The notes under the pieces are model-generated. The model saw nothing but the letters and a program-made list of their open reading frames with translations. It had not been told where the DNA came from and made no database searches. A stretch of 64,000 nucleotides of DNA from CASPLG01 sp965120375. GTDB taxonomy: Bacteria; Bacillota; Clostridia; Oscillospirales; Acutalibacteraceae. Below are positions 29,181 through 37,568 of this stretch, one piece after another. How positions within the stretch are numbered: the first letter of the stretch is position 1; the number at the start of each line of letters is the position of its first letter. The translations under genes were made by a program, and so were the position numbers. The stretch spans positions 6,681 through 70,680 of the forward strand of contig CBCPMW010000008.1 in the NCBI GenBank assembly GCA_965120375.1, read 5' to 3'.

Positions 29181-29209
29181 TTGACATAATTATAACTAAA
29201 ATATATAAT
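29181..29209 (+). promoter_or_regulatory. Perfect sigma-A promoter of the CIS-tube-like gene
   Basis: TTGACA (29181-29186) and TATAAT (29204-29209) are an exact consensus pair with 17-base spacing. Transcription would begin near 29216, so the frame upstream of 29267 is not translated. Such a perfect promoter predicts strong, constitutive expression. Confidence 0.85.
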
Positions 29210-29266
29210 ATATTCAAGAACATTCTTTATTTTTTGATAATTTTTAATGAAAAGGGGTTGTGTTTT

Positions 29267-30055
29267 ATGTCATTGTTGAGTGCGGTTACTAGCATTGCCA
29301 GTAGTGCTGTTAGTGGTTTGTTTAGTAGTGGGAATGATTATTATACCGAAACTGGGACAAATCAATATACAACGAAGAGGAGAACCAGTGTTCTATATGA
29401 TTATAGTCCTGTTCAAAAAGCTGTTTTTTATGTTGCTACTAACAAAGGAACTGCTCTAAATCCCGATCTTGAAGTTGAAGATATTTTGTATGTTCAGGTT
29501 AACCCGTCTAACTTGTCAGTTTCTGCTGACGGCGCTAGAAGAATTACAAGACCGACAAAACCAACTGAACGAGCGACCGAAAGCCCAGACAATGAAAAGG
29601 AATTTGGGCTTGAAGATTTTACTGTAAATTTAAAATTCGATCTTTATGACGAGTTTTCAGTTGCGACTAACGACGGGATGTCAACCGGGATGTTTGGATC
29701 AAATGACAAGGATTTAAGCAGCAGAAAGGCAACAAGTATGCAGTGCTTCATTGATTTAGTCAGAACTCGCGACAAGTATGTTTATTTTAAATGGGGACCG
29801 TTTGAGAGGTTCGGAGTTATGGTTAAAGCGGAGTTTACTTATACAGCGTTTTCTTGTTTTGGTCATCCGCTGAAGGCTGAAGGGAGTGTCACTATCAGAG
29901 AGACTTGGTGGACGATCGACAGTTCTGGTGTTGTGAACCGTTATCCGGACGTACAAGACGGATCTGGCTCACTCTTCTCAAAGGCGAGCTCGAACGACAC
30001 AATTGATAGTGCCGGTACAACAGCTGAACTTGCACTCAGAGAGCTTTTAAGCTAG
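29267..30055 (+). CDS. Contractile-injection-system tube-like (Afp7/CIS_tube) protein
   Basis: A 262-aa protein. Residues 50-215 show the layout of the CIS_tube family found in Afp7/Pvc7-type proteins of extracellular contractile injection systems: the opening VQVNPSNLSVS strand (76-85), a loop, the DFTVNLKFDLYDEF strand (118-130), the LVRTRDKYVYFKWGPFERFGVMVKAEFTYTAF block (split at 164-195) and HPLKAEGSVTIRETW (200-214). No LysM domain follows. It begins with a Ser/Ala-rich 20-residue segment. ATG 29267 follows AAAAGGGG. No other sheath, baseplate or spike gene is in the window. Family call from remembered motif patterns, not a search. Confidence 0.65.
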   Translation: MSLLSAVTSIASSAVSGLFSSGNDYYTETGTNQYTTKRRTSVLYDYSPVQKAVFYVATNKGTALNPDLEVEDILYVQVNPSNLSVSADGARRITRPTKPTERATESPDNEKEFGLEDFTVNLKFDLYDEFSVATNDGMSTGMFGSNDKDLSSRKATSMQCFIDLVRTRDKYVYFKWGPFERFGVMVKAEFTYTAFSCFGHPLKAEGSVTIRETWWTIDSSGVVNRYPDVQDGSGSLFSKASSNDTIDSAGTTAELALRELLS

Positions 30056-30114
30056 GTCAAAGTTTTAAGGAGAATTCTAGCAAAAAATAAAAATTTCGAA
30101 AGGAGGGAACCAAA

Positions 30115-33090
30115 GTGGGAGACGAATTTACGGATATTAAGCCGGAGGACGAAGAAGTTCCTGGTTTTGAAACAGATCCGGGGAGTGCTTTAGGGAAAGA
30201 CTTAGGAAATATTCTGAAAAAAAGCGGCCACAGAGATTATTACCCAATTAGTGAAGGTAATCTTCCATATATTCAGGCTTGTGCCTATTTCTTCACACAC
30301 GATGGGAATAAAGAACGACGCGGTGATAGCGGTAAGATTAAAGCTCTCGACGCGTATATGGGAAAAATAGGATCTAGTCTTGCTGGAAAAACAGATGAGA
30401 ACATTGATGCAAGTAAGGATAACTATGCTAAATGTGCGGAAATATCCTGTACCGTTGTTACGTACGTAAACGATATAGCGAAAAACAGTGGACACGACGG
30501 TAAAGACGGATTTGAGAAGGCGCTTAAAGAGGTTTGGCCAAAAGATGAAAAAAAAATGCCAGGGGTCCCTGCGGGATTTATCGGGAAGTTTAAAGGCGGC
30601 AAAGGGGGCGAAAAAGGTAAATCGGGAAGCTACGACCCAGAAGAAGATAAAGGCCAGATCGTACAAGACGTGCGAAAAGGTGCCCAAAGTGAAATTGGGC
30701 AGCTTCTTGCGAATTGGAACGAAGTTGACGCTAAAGCAAATGATAACACGATAACTGGAAGAGTTGACCATTTAGGTGTACGGGAACTGGGACTCAACTT
30801 TTTTCTGCAGGAGATGCCAAATGTTCTGAAAGATATAGAAACAGGAATAAAAGGTTCGCATCTTTCTGGCTTTTTTAACAGTCACGTATACAAAACGAAG
30901 CTAACAAAAGGCCTGCAGAGGAGCGATTCTTACCTAAAAGACGCACAAACGAACCTGCAGCGAACGGACGCATATCTAAAAGAGTTTGGGGAAAGGCTCC
31001 AAGCCGGGGATGAATCACTGGAAGTAGATTCAAGTTGGCCCGGAATAAACGAAGAAGGTGAGCGAAAGCTTGTAAGGATTGACGTAGACACGTTTGACTA
31101 CGCAAGTGACGCGCTCTGGGGAATAGTAGATATGTGTAAAATTGTTCTAAATACATTGTCCTATAGTGCGCAGCTCTACGGAAACTATAACACTCTCCAG
31201 CAAAAATATGAGAATCAAAGAAGTGAAACAAGGGAGTCTAATGCTAATCTCCTCAAAAGTTTAGAAGAGGACATAGGAGAAGGCGAAGGTGAAAGAACAA
31301 GAAGTGGCGGTGCAAAAAAGTCTAAGGAAGATGAGTCCTCGGAAGAAGGCGACGACGAAAATGTTTTCGAAGAAGGAGAAGAAAAAAAATCAGATAAGAA
31401 AGCAGAGAATAATTCCGGAGCTGGCGCGAAAGAAGAGAAAAAGGAAGTAGTTTACGCTCCAAAGCTCGGAGGGATTCCGGAAGAAGAGTTTCATAAGAAG
31501 CTGAACGCAGACGCCCAAAATTTAGCAAAAGCGTGTATAGTTTTACTGAGGTTAAGTGATATGGAACTTGAAGAAGGCAAAGAAAAGGGAGGGAGAAGAG
31601 GGAAGAAAAAATCCAGAAAAGGAGGAGATTTTGACGACGGCGATGATTATTCAGGAGTTAAGAGGAGAATACGTCCAGGCAATCCTGAAATGGATTTACT
31701 TGGGGAAGAGCCGCTGTATATTGCAAAGTATCGCGGAGATGCCGAAGTCTATGAACTAAATATAGATCTTCTAAAAGATATAGATAAAAATGATGATTCT
31801 CCAGAAAGAGACTTGCTTGCAGATGATGTCAAGGTTAAAGCAGGCGATCCAGAGCGAGATCTACTTGCAGATGAAATTATAGACGAAGTAGACTCTCCAG
31901 AGAGGGATCTGCTTGCAGATGAAATTATAGACGAAGTGGAATCTCCAGAGCGAGATCTACTTGCAGATGAAATTGTAGACGAAGTGAACTCTCCAGAGAG
32001 GGATCTGCTTGCAGATGAGATTGTAGACGAAGTAGACTCTCCAGAGAGGGATCTGCTTGCAGATGAAATTATAGACGAAGGCGGAATACCGGAAGGCGGG
32101 GATATTGAAAGAGACTTATTGTTAGATGATGAAAATGGTGAAGATGGGAAATCTAAAGCAGCTGCAGCAGTGAAAGTAGCTGAACTGAAATCTTTATCTG
32201 ATGAAATTTCAAATAAAGGGAGTGGTGTATCTTCAGAATCTGAACTTGCAGAAGATTCAGATGGTTTAGATACAGGTTCGTTAGATGACTTTTTTGGTGA
32301 AGAAGAGTATAAGGAACTGAAAAAAAGAGGCAAGAAACCTGCAAAGATATTAGGTAAGCCTGATAAAAACTTTAACAATGTTATCGGATGGACGGCTATT
32401 CGTGGCCTTATGATAATGTTTGGAACGGCTATTTCTTCGGCTTTCGGAAGTGTAAATGAGATAGAAAATTATAGTAAAGAGGAAAAAAATGCAGCAGCTG
32501 ATGTAATATTTAAAAAAGTCGCAGAATTGCTAAATAAAGACATAACAGAATTCAATATAGAGATGCACAAGATGAATGGAAAAGTAAAATCTAAAAAAGA
32601 ACTGAAAGAAAGACAAATATATGTAAACAAAAAAATTACGAAAAAGTATGATGATGTAGTAAAATCTTTTGATATAATAATAAAAAATACTGAAAAAATT
32701 GTTGGAGAAAATAAAGGTTCAGTTCAAGACAATTATGAAGGTGGAGAATATGGAGATTATACAGAATCCGGAGGTTATGAAGAATATGATCTCTATAGAA
32801 ATTTATCTGAAGTGCTTGTTGATCTAAAATCGTGGAGAAAAATAAATAAAAATAAGCTTTTAAGTCTTGGAAAGAAAGACCGTTTTTTCAGGGGCGATCA
32901 AGAAGCAGAACATGATCAGAGAAGCAAAAGGATTTTCATGGACATTTTTGGTGAAGTGGAAAAAGTGGGTGTGAAAGATTTCGCAAAGTGGATTTACGGT
33001 GAAAAGTATAAAATTAAAGGAAATAGTTTTTTACTTAGAAATTCTAAAGTACACGGCACAGGTAACAATTACCTAAAATTTTATAAATAA
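30115..33090 (+). CDS. Large acidic repeat protein partnered with the CIS-like gene
   Basis: A 991-aa protein I cannot assign to a family. Residues 1-370 look folded and helical, with no signal peptide. Residues about 375-470 are a Glu/Lys-rich low-complexity linker. A basic patch (GGRRGKKKSRKGG) lies at about 491-503. Six 16-residue acidic repeats (consensus SPERDLLADEIIDEVD) fill 562-657. The C-terminal 300 residues are helical and lysine rich. GTG start after AAGGAGGG, 59 bases behind the CIS-tube-like gene, so the two form one transcript ending in a hairpin. The first 1.5 kb is richer in G and C than the flanks. It might be a cargo, cap or surface protein. Confidence 0.75.
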   Translation: MGDEFTDIKPEDEEVPGFETDPGSALGKDLGNILKKSGHRDYYPISEGNLPYIQACAYFFTHDGNKERRGDSGKIKALDAYMGKIGSSLAGKTDENIDASKDNYAKCAEISCTVVTYVNDIAKNSGHDGKDGFEKALKEVWPKDEKKMPGVPAGFIGKFKGGKGGEKGKSGSYDPEEDKGQIVQDVRKGAQSEIGQLLANWNEVDAKANDNTITGRVDHLGVRELGLNFFLQEMPNVLKDIETGIKGSHLSGFFNSHVYKTKLTKGLQRSDSYLKDAQTNLQRTDAYLKEFGERLQAGDESLEVDSSWPGINEEGERKLVRIDVDTFDYASDALWGIVDMCKIVLNTLSYSAQLYGNYNTLQQKYENQRSETRESNANLLKSLEEDIGEGEGERTRSGGAKKSKEDESSEEGDDENVFEEGEEKKSDKKAENNSGAGAKEEKKEVVYAPKLGGIPEEEFHKKLNADAQNLAKACIVLLRLSDMELEEGKEKGGRRGKKKSRKGGDFDDGDDYSGVKRRIRPGNPEMDLLGEEPLYIAKYRGDAEVYELNIDLLKDIDKNDDSPERDLLADDVKVKAGDPERDLLADEIIDEVDSPERDLLADEIIDEVESPERDLLADEIVDEVNSPERDLLADEIVDEVDSPERDLLADEIIDEGGIPEGGDIERDLLLDDENGEDGKSKAAAAVKVAELKSLSDEISNKGSGVSSESELAEDSDGLDTGSLDDFFGEEEYKELKKRGKKPAKILGKPDKNFNNVIGWTAIRGLMIMFGTAISSAFGSVNEIENYSKEEKNAAADVIFKKVAELLNKDITEFNIEMHKMNGKVKSKKELKERQIYVNKKITKKYDDVVKSFDIIIKNTEKIVGENKGSVQDNYEGGEYGDYTESGGYEEYDLYRNLSEVLVDLKSWRKINKNKLLSLGKKDRFFRGDQEAEHDQRSKRIFMDIFGEVEKVGVKDFAKWIYGEKYKIKGNSFLLRNSKVHGTGNNYLKFYK
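31798..32085 (+). repeat. Six tandem 48-bp repeats coding for SPERDLLADEIIDEVD
   Basis: Six in-frame 48-base units encode 16-residue copies. Units 2-6 are nearly identical, with mostly I/V and D/E/N swaps; unit 1 has diverged (DDVKVKAG in its second half). Degenerate copies flank the block (NPEMDLLGEE before, IERDLLLDDEN after). The near-identity at DNA level points to recent expansion or ongoing gene conversion. Confidence 0.95.
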
Positions 33091-33120
33091 TAAACTAGAA
33101 TTTGAAGTTGATTGATAAAA

Positions 33121-33167
33121 GTATTCCCTAAATAGGATTTTGTTTGCTGTTTATGGGAATATTTTTA
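33121..33167 (+). terminator. Intrinsic terminator after the repeat-protein gene
   Basis: ATTCCC with TAAA pairs with TTTA and GGGAAT around a long loop (one bulge), followed by ATTTTTATT. It separates the CIS-like pair from the kdp operon, which must have its own promoter in the remaining 70 bases; a TATAAT stands at 33177-33182 without a clear -35 box. Confidence 0.55.
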
Positions 33168-33235
33168 TTATGGACTTATAATATCTAAAAGAGTACAATC
33201 TATTTTTATGTATAAAATAAAAAAGGGGGAAAATA

Positions 33236-34942
33236 ATGGAGTTTTTTGGTGTAATTCTTTGTATTTTGATTGCTGCATTGTTATCAATACCACTTGGTAA
33301 TTATATAAAATCTGTAATGAACGGAAAAAAAGTTTTTTTATCTAAATATTTAATTTTTTTTGAGAGAAAAATTTACAATATTTTGGGTGTTGAAAATGAA
33401 AAACAGATGAATTTTAAAGAATATAGTTTTTCGGTTTTATCTTTAAGTTTTTTAGGGTTTTTAGTTTCATTTTTTTTATTTATGTTTCAAGGCGTTTTGT
33501 TTTTGAATCCACAAAAAGTAGAATCAATGCCGTGGGATTTAGCTTTTAATGCAGCTTTAAGTTTTGCAACAAATACTGGATTTCAAAGCTATAGCGAAAA
33601 TTCAAATTTGAGTTATTTTTCACATGTTATAGGGGTAACTACTCAAAATTTTATATCGCCTTCTGTAGGGCTGTCAGTTTTTTTCGCATTTATTAGAGGA
33701 TTTTCGGGGAAAAAAGAAGGGAAATTAGGAAACTTTTGGGTAGATATGACAAGATCAATACTTTATATTTTTATTCCACTTTCATTTGTTTTATCTGTTT
33801 TGTTAATAAGTCAGGGGACTATACAAAATTTCAGCTCATATTGCCAGGTAAATCTTTTAGAAACCATTTCTAAAAATGGTGCTACAGATATAACAAAACA
33901 AATTATTTTACAAGGACCGGTTGCAAGTACAATCGCAATAAAACAACTTGGAAATAGCGCAGGAGGATTTTTTTATTCGAATGGTGCTCATCCTTTTGAG
34001 AATCCAACACTAGTTTCAAATATTTTTGAAATGATTTCAATTCTAGTTATACCTATGTCACTTTTAGTTTCTTTTGGAGAACTGATAAAAGATAAAAAAT
34101 ACACAATATCTATGTTTTTAGTTGCGATTTGTATGTTAATAACATCTGTTTTTGCTATAAGTTTTTTTGAACTAAATGATGGTTTAGAATTTACAAAAAA
34201 TGCAGAAAATAGTAGCCTGATTTTTGGAAATATGGAAGGAAAAGAGTCAAGAATAGGGATAATATATTCTAGTGCTTGGACCGCTTCCACAGCATTAGTA
34301 TCAAGTGGTTTATCAAATTCAAGTATAGGAAGTTATACTCCGTTTTCAGGTGTGCTAACTATTTTGCAAATGATATTAGGCGGAATAGTTTTTGGAGGAA
34401 TTGGAAGTGGGATATATAGAATAATTGCGTTTTCAATAATTCTTATCTTTATAATTTCTGTTTTTGCTAAAAAATCACCGGAATATTTAGGTAAAAAAAT
34501 AGAAGATTTTGAAATAAAGATGTCTATAATTATATGTTTTATACCTTATTTTTTAACGTTGATAGGGAGCGCTGTAGCATGTACTTTACCTGAAGCCGTA
34601 AATAATACTACTAACATTGGTCCTCATGGTTTCTCTGAAGTATTTTATAATTTTTTATCTTTATCATTAAATAACGGTTCAACATTTTCAGGATTTAGAG
34701 TAAATTCTGCAGTTTTTAATGTTTTAACAGGATTAATTATGTTAGTTTCTAGGTTTATTCCAATTGTATCTGTTTTAGCTTTGGCAGATAGTTTTTCAAA
34801 TAAAGAAGAGATAGTTTTAGTTAATACCAAGATTTCAAATATATTTTGTATATTTAGTTTTGTAGTTTTTGTGGGTTTAATAACATTTTTACCGGCTCTA
34901 TTACTTGGCCCAATAGTTGAATATTTTAAAGTTATATATTGA
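33236..34942 (+). CDS. kdpA: Potassium-transporting subunit KdpA, with altered filter residues
   Basis: KdpA is the channel-like K+ subunit of the KdpFABC complex. The 568-aa protein has about ten membrane helices and four pore-loop repeats: ATNTGFQSY (111-119, usually TNTNWQ), NSAGGFFYSNGAHPFENPT (240-258, usually TNGGGFFN), SSGLSNSSIGSYTPF (356-370) and PHGFSEVFYNFLSLSLNNGSTF (463-484). Repeats one to three differ from the usual filter, repeat four is standard. GGGGG precedes the ATG. First gene of kdpA-kdpB-kdpC; no kdpF, kdpD or kdpE is present here. Confidence 0.93.
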   Translation: MEFFGVILCILIAALLSIPLGNYIKSVMNGKKVFLSKYLIFFERKIYNILGVENEKQMNFKEYSFSVLSLSFLGFLVSFFLFMFQGVLFLNPQKVESMPWDLAFNAALSFATNTGFQSYSENSNLSYFSHVIGVTTQNFISPSVGLSVFFAFIRGFSGKKEGKLGNFWVDMTRSILYIFIPLSFVLSVLLISQGTIQNFSSYCQVNLLETISKNGATDITKQIILQGPVASTIAIKQLGNSAGGFFYSNGAHPFENPTLVSNIFEMISILVIPMSLLVSFGELIKDKKYTISMFLVAICMLITSVFAISFFELNDGLEFTKNAENSSLIFGNMEGKESRIGIIYSSAWTASTALVSSGLSNSSIGSYTPFSGVLTILQMILGGIVFGGIGSGIYRIIAFSIILIFIISVFAKKSPEYLGKKIEDFEIKMSIIICFIPYFLTLIGSAVACTLPEAVNNTTNIGPHGFSEVFYNFLSLSLNNGSTFSGFRVNSAVFNVLTGLIMLVSRFIPIVSVLALADSFSNKEEIVLVNTKISNIFCIFSFVVFVGLITFLPALLLGPIVEYFKVIY

Positions 34943-34966
34943 TTTTAAAAAAATAAGGAGGAAAAC

Positions 34967-36010
34967 ATGGTTTTTGATAACAAAATATTTGATAATCTAG
35001 AAAATTTTTATTTTTCTACGAGGAAAAAAGTTAGAAATTTGGATAGATTGATGGTTTTATTTTTAGCTTTTTTAGTAAGTTCAATCTATATATTATCTTT
35101 TTTTGGATTGACTCAAGGATCGAAAATATTTATATTTTCTGTATTAGTCTTGAGCTGGTCTATTGTTTCGATTTTAGGTTTAGAAAATTATATAAAAAAA
35201 CTTCAAAAAGGATCAGATATTTTCAAGAAAAAATCTGAAAATGAATATAAAAGCTATAAGCAAAATACCCCAATAAAAGGAGATGTAATAGTAGTTAAAT
35301 CTGGTGAGACAATTCCAGTTTATGGAAAGATTGTTGAAGGGAAAGCTTTATTGGATGAAAGTAAAATAACAAAATCAAAAAATCCAATCTTTCGGGAAGA
35401 AGGTTTAGTTTTTTCTGGATCTACTTTAATATCAGGTTGGCTTGTAATAAAGGTTTTAGGAGAAAATGAATCAGATACTGCAGAGAACATAAAATTATTT
35501 GACTTATTTCCAGAAAAAAATGCAGGTAAAAATGAAAATGTATTAACTTTATTTAAAAATCTGTTAACTTTAATTCTCACAGTGTCTGTGTGTTCGTTAT
35601 ATTTTTATGTCCATTTCTTGATTTATCAAAGTGGAGGTAGCGAAAAATTACCGGTAATTTTCTTTATATCTTTTTTATTATGTTTGATTCCAACCACATT
35701 TTGGGGACTTTTGTCAGTTGCAGCAAAATATTTTTCATTTATTCCCCTTTTGTTTTCCCTACTGTACCCCGTAGTTTCACCACTCAATATAATGAATATT
35801 TCAAGTCTAGAAAGTGCTGCAATAGCTTCTCTGATTTACGATATTTTACTGATGATTTTTTTGATATTTTTTGACAAAATTATGATTAAACTTAGGGAGA
35901 ATTTGACAAAAAGTAATGTATTGGCTTTTTTTATTTTTTTAGGAGTTGTTGTTCCATTTTTTGTGATTAAAGCAGTAGATATCGTGATTTCATCTACAGG
36001 GATTTTTTAA
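34967..36010 (+). CDS. kdpB: KdpB lacking the phosphorylation and nucleotide-binding domains
   Basis: KdpB is normally a P-type ATPase of about 680-700 aa. This intact 347-aa frame keeps helices 1-2 (28-75), an actuator-like domain (about 100-170, with GDVIVVKSGETIPVYGKIVEG and LLDESKI), helices 3-4 (197-248, with LIPTTFWGLLS), helices 5-7 (255-340) and the C-terminal PLNIMN motif. The catalytic DKTGT and the whole P and N domains are absent: sequence passes from GLLS (247-250) straight to VAAKYFSFIP. The actuator TGES is replaced by TKSK (135-138). K254 matches the conserved helix-5 lysine; its paired Asp is lost. GGAGG precedes ATG. Confidence 0.88.
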   Translation: MVFDNKIFDNLENFYFSTRKKVRNLDRLMVLFLAFLVSSIYILSFFGLTQGSKIFIFSVLVLSWSIVSILGLENYIKKLQKGSDIFKKKSENEYKSYKQNTPIKGDVIVVKSGETIPVYGKIVEGKALLDESKITKSKNPIFREEGLVFSGSTLISGWLVIKVLGENESDTAENIKLFDLFPEKNAGKNENVLTLFKNLLTLILTVSVCSLYFYVHFLIYQSGGSEKLPVIFFISFLLCLIPTTFWGLLSVAAKYFSFIPLLFSLLYPVVSPLNIMNISSLESAAIASLIYDILLMIFLIFFDKIMIKLRENLTKSNVLAFFIFLGVVVPFFVIKAVDIVISSTGIF

Positions 36011-36026
36011 AATGGGGGAATAGAAT

Positions 36027-36626
36027 TTGTATAAAATAAAAGAAATAATTAAAAGAGCATTCATTTTTACTGTTATAATTACGTTTTTTTGCTTAATTTA
36101 TACTTTGGCTGTAACTTTAATTGCTCAATGTTTTTTTCAAAAAAAGGCAAATGGTAGTCTAATAGAAAAAGATGGCATAAAATATGGAAGCCTCTTAATT
36201 GGACAAAATTTTACTTCTAATGTTCACCTATGGGGAAGATTTGATAAAATTCAAGAAACTTATAAAGAACCACAAGATTCTAGTGAAAGTCAAGTTTCAA
36301 ATTCAAAAGCATCTAATATTTCTCCTGTTAGTGTAAAGTATAAAAAAATTATAGACCAAAGATTGCAAAAAATTAAAAATGCACATTCAAACGATTTGAA
36401 AGTTCCAGTTGAACTTGTTACAGGATCAGCCAGTGGTTTAGATCCGCATATATCTTATGATGCAGCTGTTTATCAAGCTCAAAGAATAGCAAAAAATAGA
36501 AATTTAAGCCTAGATAAAGTAGTTGAAATTATAGATAAATGCTCAGAGAAAAAATTTTTAGGAATTTTTGGAGAAAAAATAGTAAATGTTCTTTTAGTAA
36601 ATTTATATTTGGAAGGAATATTATGA
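36027..36626 (+). CDS. kdpC: Potassium-transporting subunit KdpC
   Basis: KdpC is the single-helix accessory subunit that stabilises KdpA and KdpB. The 199-aa protein has one N-terminal helix (about 12-34), then YGSLLIGQNFTS (about 53-64), VHLWGRF in place of the usual YFHGRPS, and a well-conserved end with PVELVTGSASGLDPHIS (about 127-143), AVYQAQRIAKNRNL and FGEKIVNVLLVNLYLE. A poorly conserved Ser-rich stretch lies near 85-105. TTG start after GGGGGA, 16 bases behind kdpB. Its good conservation argues that the complex is still under selection. Confidence 0.92.
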   Translation: MYKIKEIIKRAFIFTVIITFFCLIYTLAVTLIAQCFFQKKANGSLIEKDGIKYGSLLIGQNFTSNVHLWGRFDKIQETYKEPQDSSESQVSNSKASNISPVSVKYKKIIDQRLQKIKNAHSNDLKVPVELVTGSASGLDPHISYDAAVYQAQRIAKNRNLSLDKVVEIIDKCSEKKFLGIFGEKIVNVLLVNLYLEGIL

Positions 36627-36647
36627 ATTTCACTATTTTTTCATAAT
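36620..36647. terminator. AT-rich hairpin between convergent kdpC and transketolase
   Basis: ATTATGAA (36620-36627) pairs with TTCATAAT (36640-36647). The loop contains TTTTT. It covers both stop codons in the 6-base gap of the convergent genes; a weak bidirectional terminator at best. Confidence 0.3.
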
Positions 36648-37568
36648 TTCTAAAGCCGCGTTTACTATATTATCACTATTTAGTTTATAATAATTCTTTA
36701 GCTCATCAAGTTTTCCAACTTGCCCAAATTCATCTTCTATGCCGATGGATTTTGCTGGTACGGGGCAATTTTCCATCAAAACTTCACATATTGCAGATTT
36801 TAGTCCACCCATTTTATTATGATTTTCAGCGATAATTACTCTTTTTGTTTTTTGTGCCGATTGTATGACAGTTTCTTTGTCTATTGGTTTTATTGTGTGA
36901 ATGTCAATAATTTCAGCATCTATTCCTTGTCTTTCTAATTCTTTGCAAGCGTTCATAGATTCAAAAACCATTATCCCTGAGCAAAAAATTGTTATGTCGT
37001 TTCCCTCTCTTACTATCGATGCTTTAAATAAATCAAATTCAGCATCACTGCCATATATATCTGGGACATTTTTTCGGCTCATGCGCATATAAACTGGTCC
37101 GTTATAGTTAGCAATTTGGGGGATAGCTTTTTTTAATTGAGCTTTATCACTTGGCTCAAATATTACTATTTTCGGGATACTTCTTAAAACGCCAATATCT
37201 TCGACGCTCATATGTGTTCCACCGTTTAGTTCAGCAGTTATTCCCGGATCTGAACCAATAATTTTTACATTTTGCTTTGCATAACATATAGAAACAGCTA
37301 TCTGATCGCATATTCTTCTTGTTGCAAAAGGGGCAAAAGTAACAATAAACGGGATAAAGCCATAACTACTTATCCCGGCTGCAACAGATGCCATATTTTG
37401 TTCAGCAACTCCAACATTAAAAACATTATTTGGATATTTTTTTATTAAATTAGTAAAGCCATTTGGTTTAGCAAGATCGGCGTTTAAAACTACAAAATTT
37501 TCATTTTGATTAATCAATATTTCCAGTTCTTGTGCTAAAATTTCTCTCATTTCCACTTTATAGATCAC
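36633..37568 (-). CDS. Transketolase, C-terminal subunit
   Basis: The pyrimidine-binding and C-terminal half (311 aa) of a split transketolase, which moves two-carbon units in the non-oxidative pentose phosphate pathway. Motifs include NVGVAEQNMASVAAGIS (about 51-67, with the catalytic Glu), FAPFATRRICDQI and the AGITAEL-like loop GITAELNGGTHMSVEDIG. It overlaps the N-terminal subunit gene by 4 bases (stop/start coupling). Split transketolases are common in Clostridia. Confidence 0.94.
   Translation of the reverse strand: MIYKVEMREILAQELEILINQNENFVVLNADLAKPNGFTNLIKKYPNNVFNVGVAEQNMASVAAGISSYGFIPFIVTFAPFATRRICDQIAVSICYAKQNVKIIGSDPGITAELNGGTHMSVEDIGVLRSIPKIVIFEPSDKAQLKKAIPQIANYNGPVYMRMSRKNVPDIYGSDAEFDLFKASIVREGNDITIFCSGIMVFESMNACKELERQGIDAEIIDIHTIKPIDKETVIQSAQKTKRVIIAENHNKMGGLKSAICEVLMENCPVPAKSIGIEDEFGQVGKLDELKNYYKLNSDNIVNAALEIMKK

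Noticed and set aside
29174..29266. Upstream extension of the CIS-tube-like gene
   Set aside because: The frame begins before the consensus promoter at 29181-29209, so this part is not transcribed with it; AAAAGGGG marks ATG 29267.
31749..32378. Minus-strand frame of 209 codons with Ser-rich repeats
   Set aside because: It is the complement of the 48-bp tandem repeats of the 991-aa gene, whose composition keeps the other strand open.
33091..33235. Possible c-di-AMP or other riboswitch before kdpA
   Set aside because: The gap is only 145 bases, half of it a terminator for the previous gene; no room or motif for a ydaO-type element.
34967..36010. Treating truncated kdpB as a pseudogene
   Set aside because: The deletion is in frame at a domain boundary, all helices and start signals are intact, and kdpC after it is well conserved; kept as a gene with the doubt noted.
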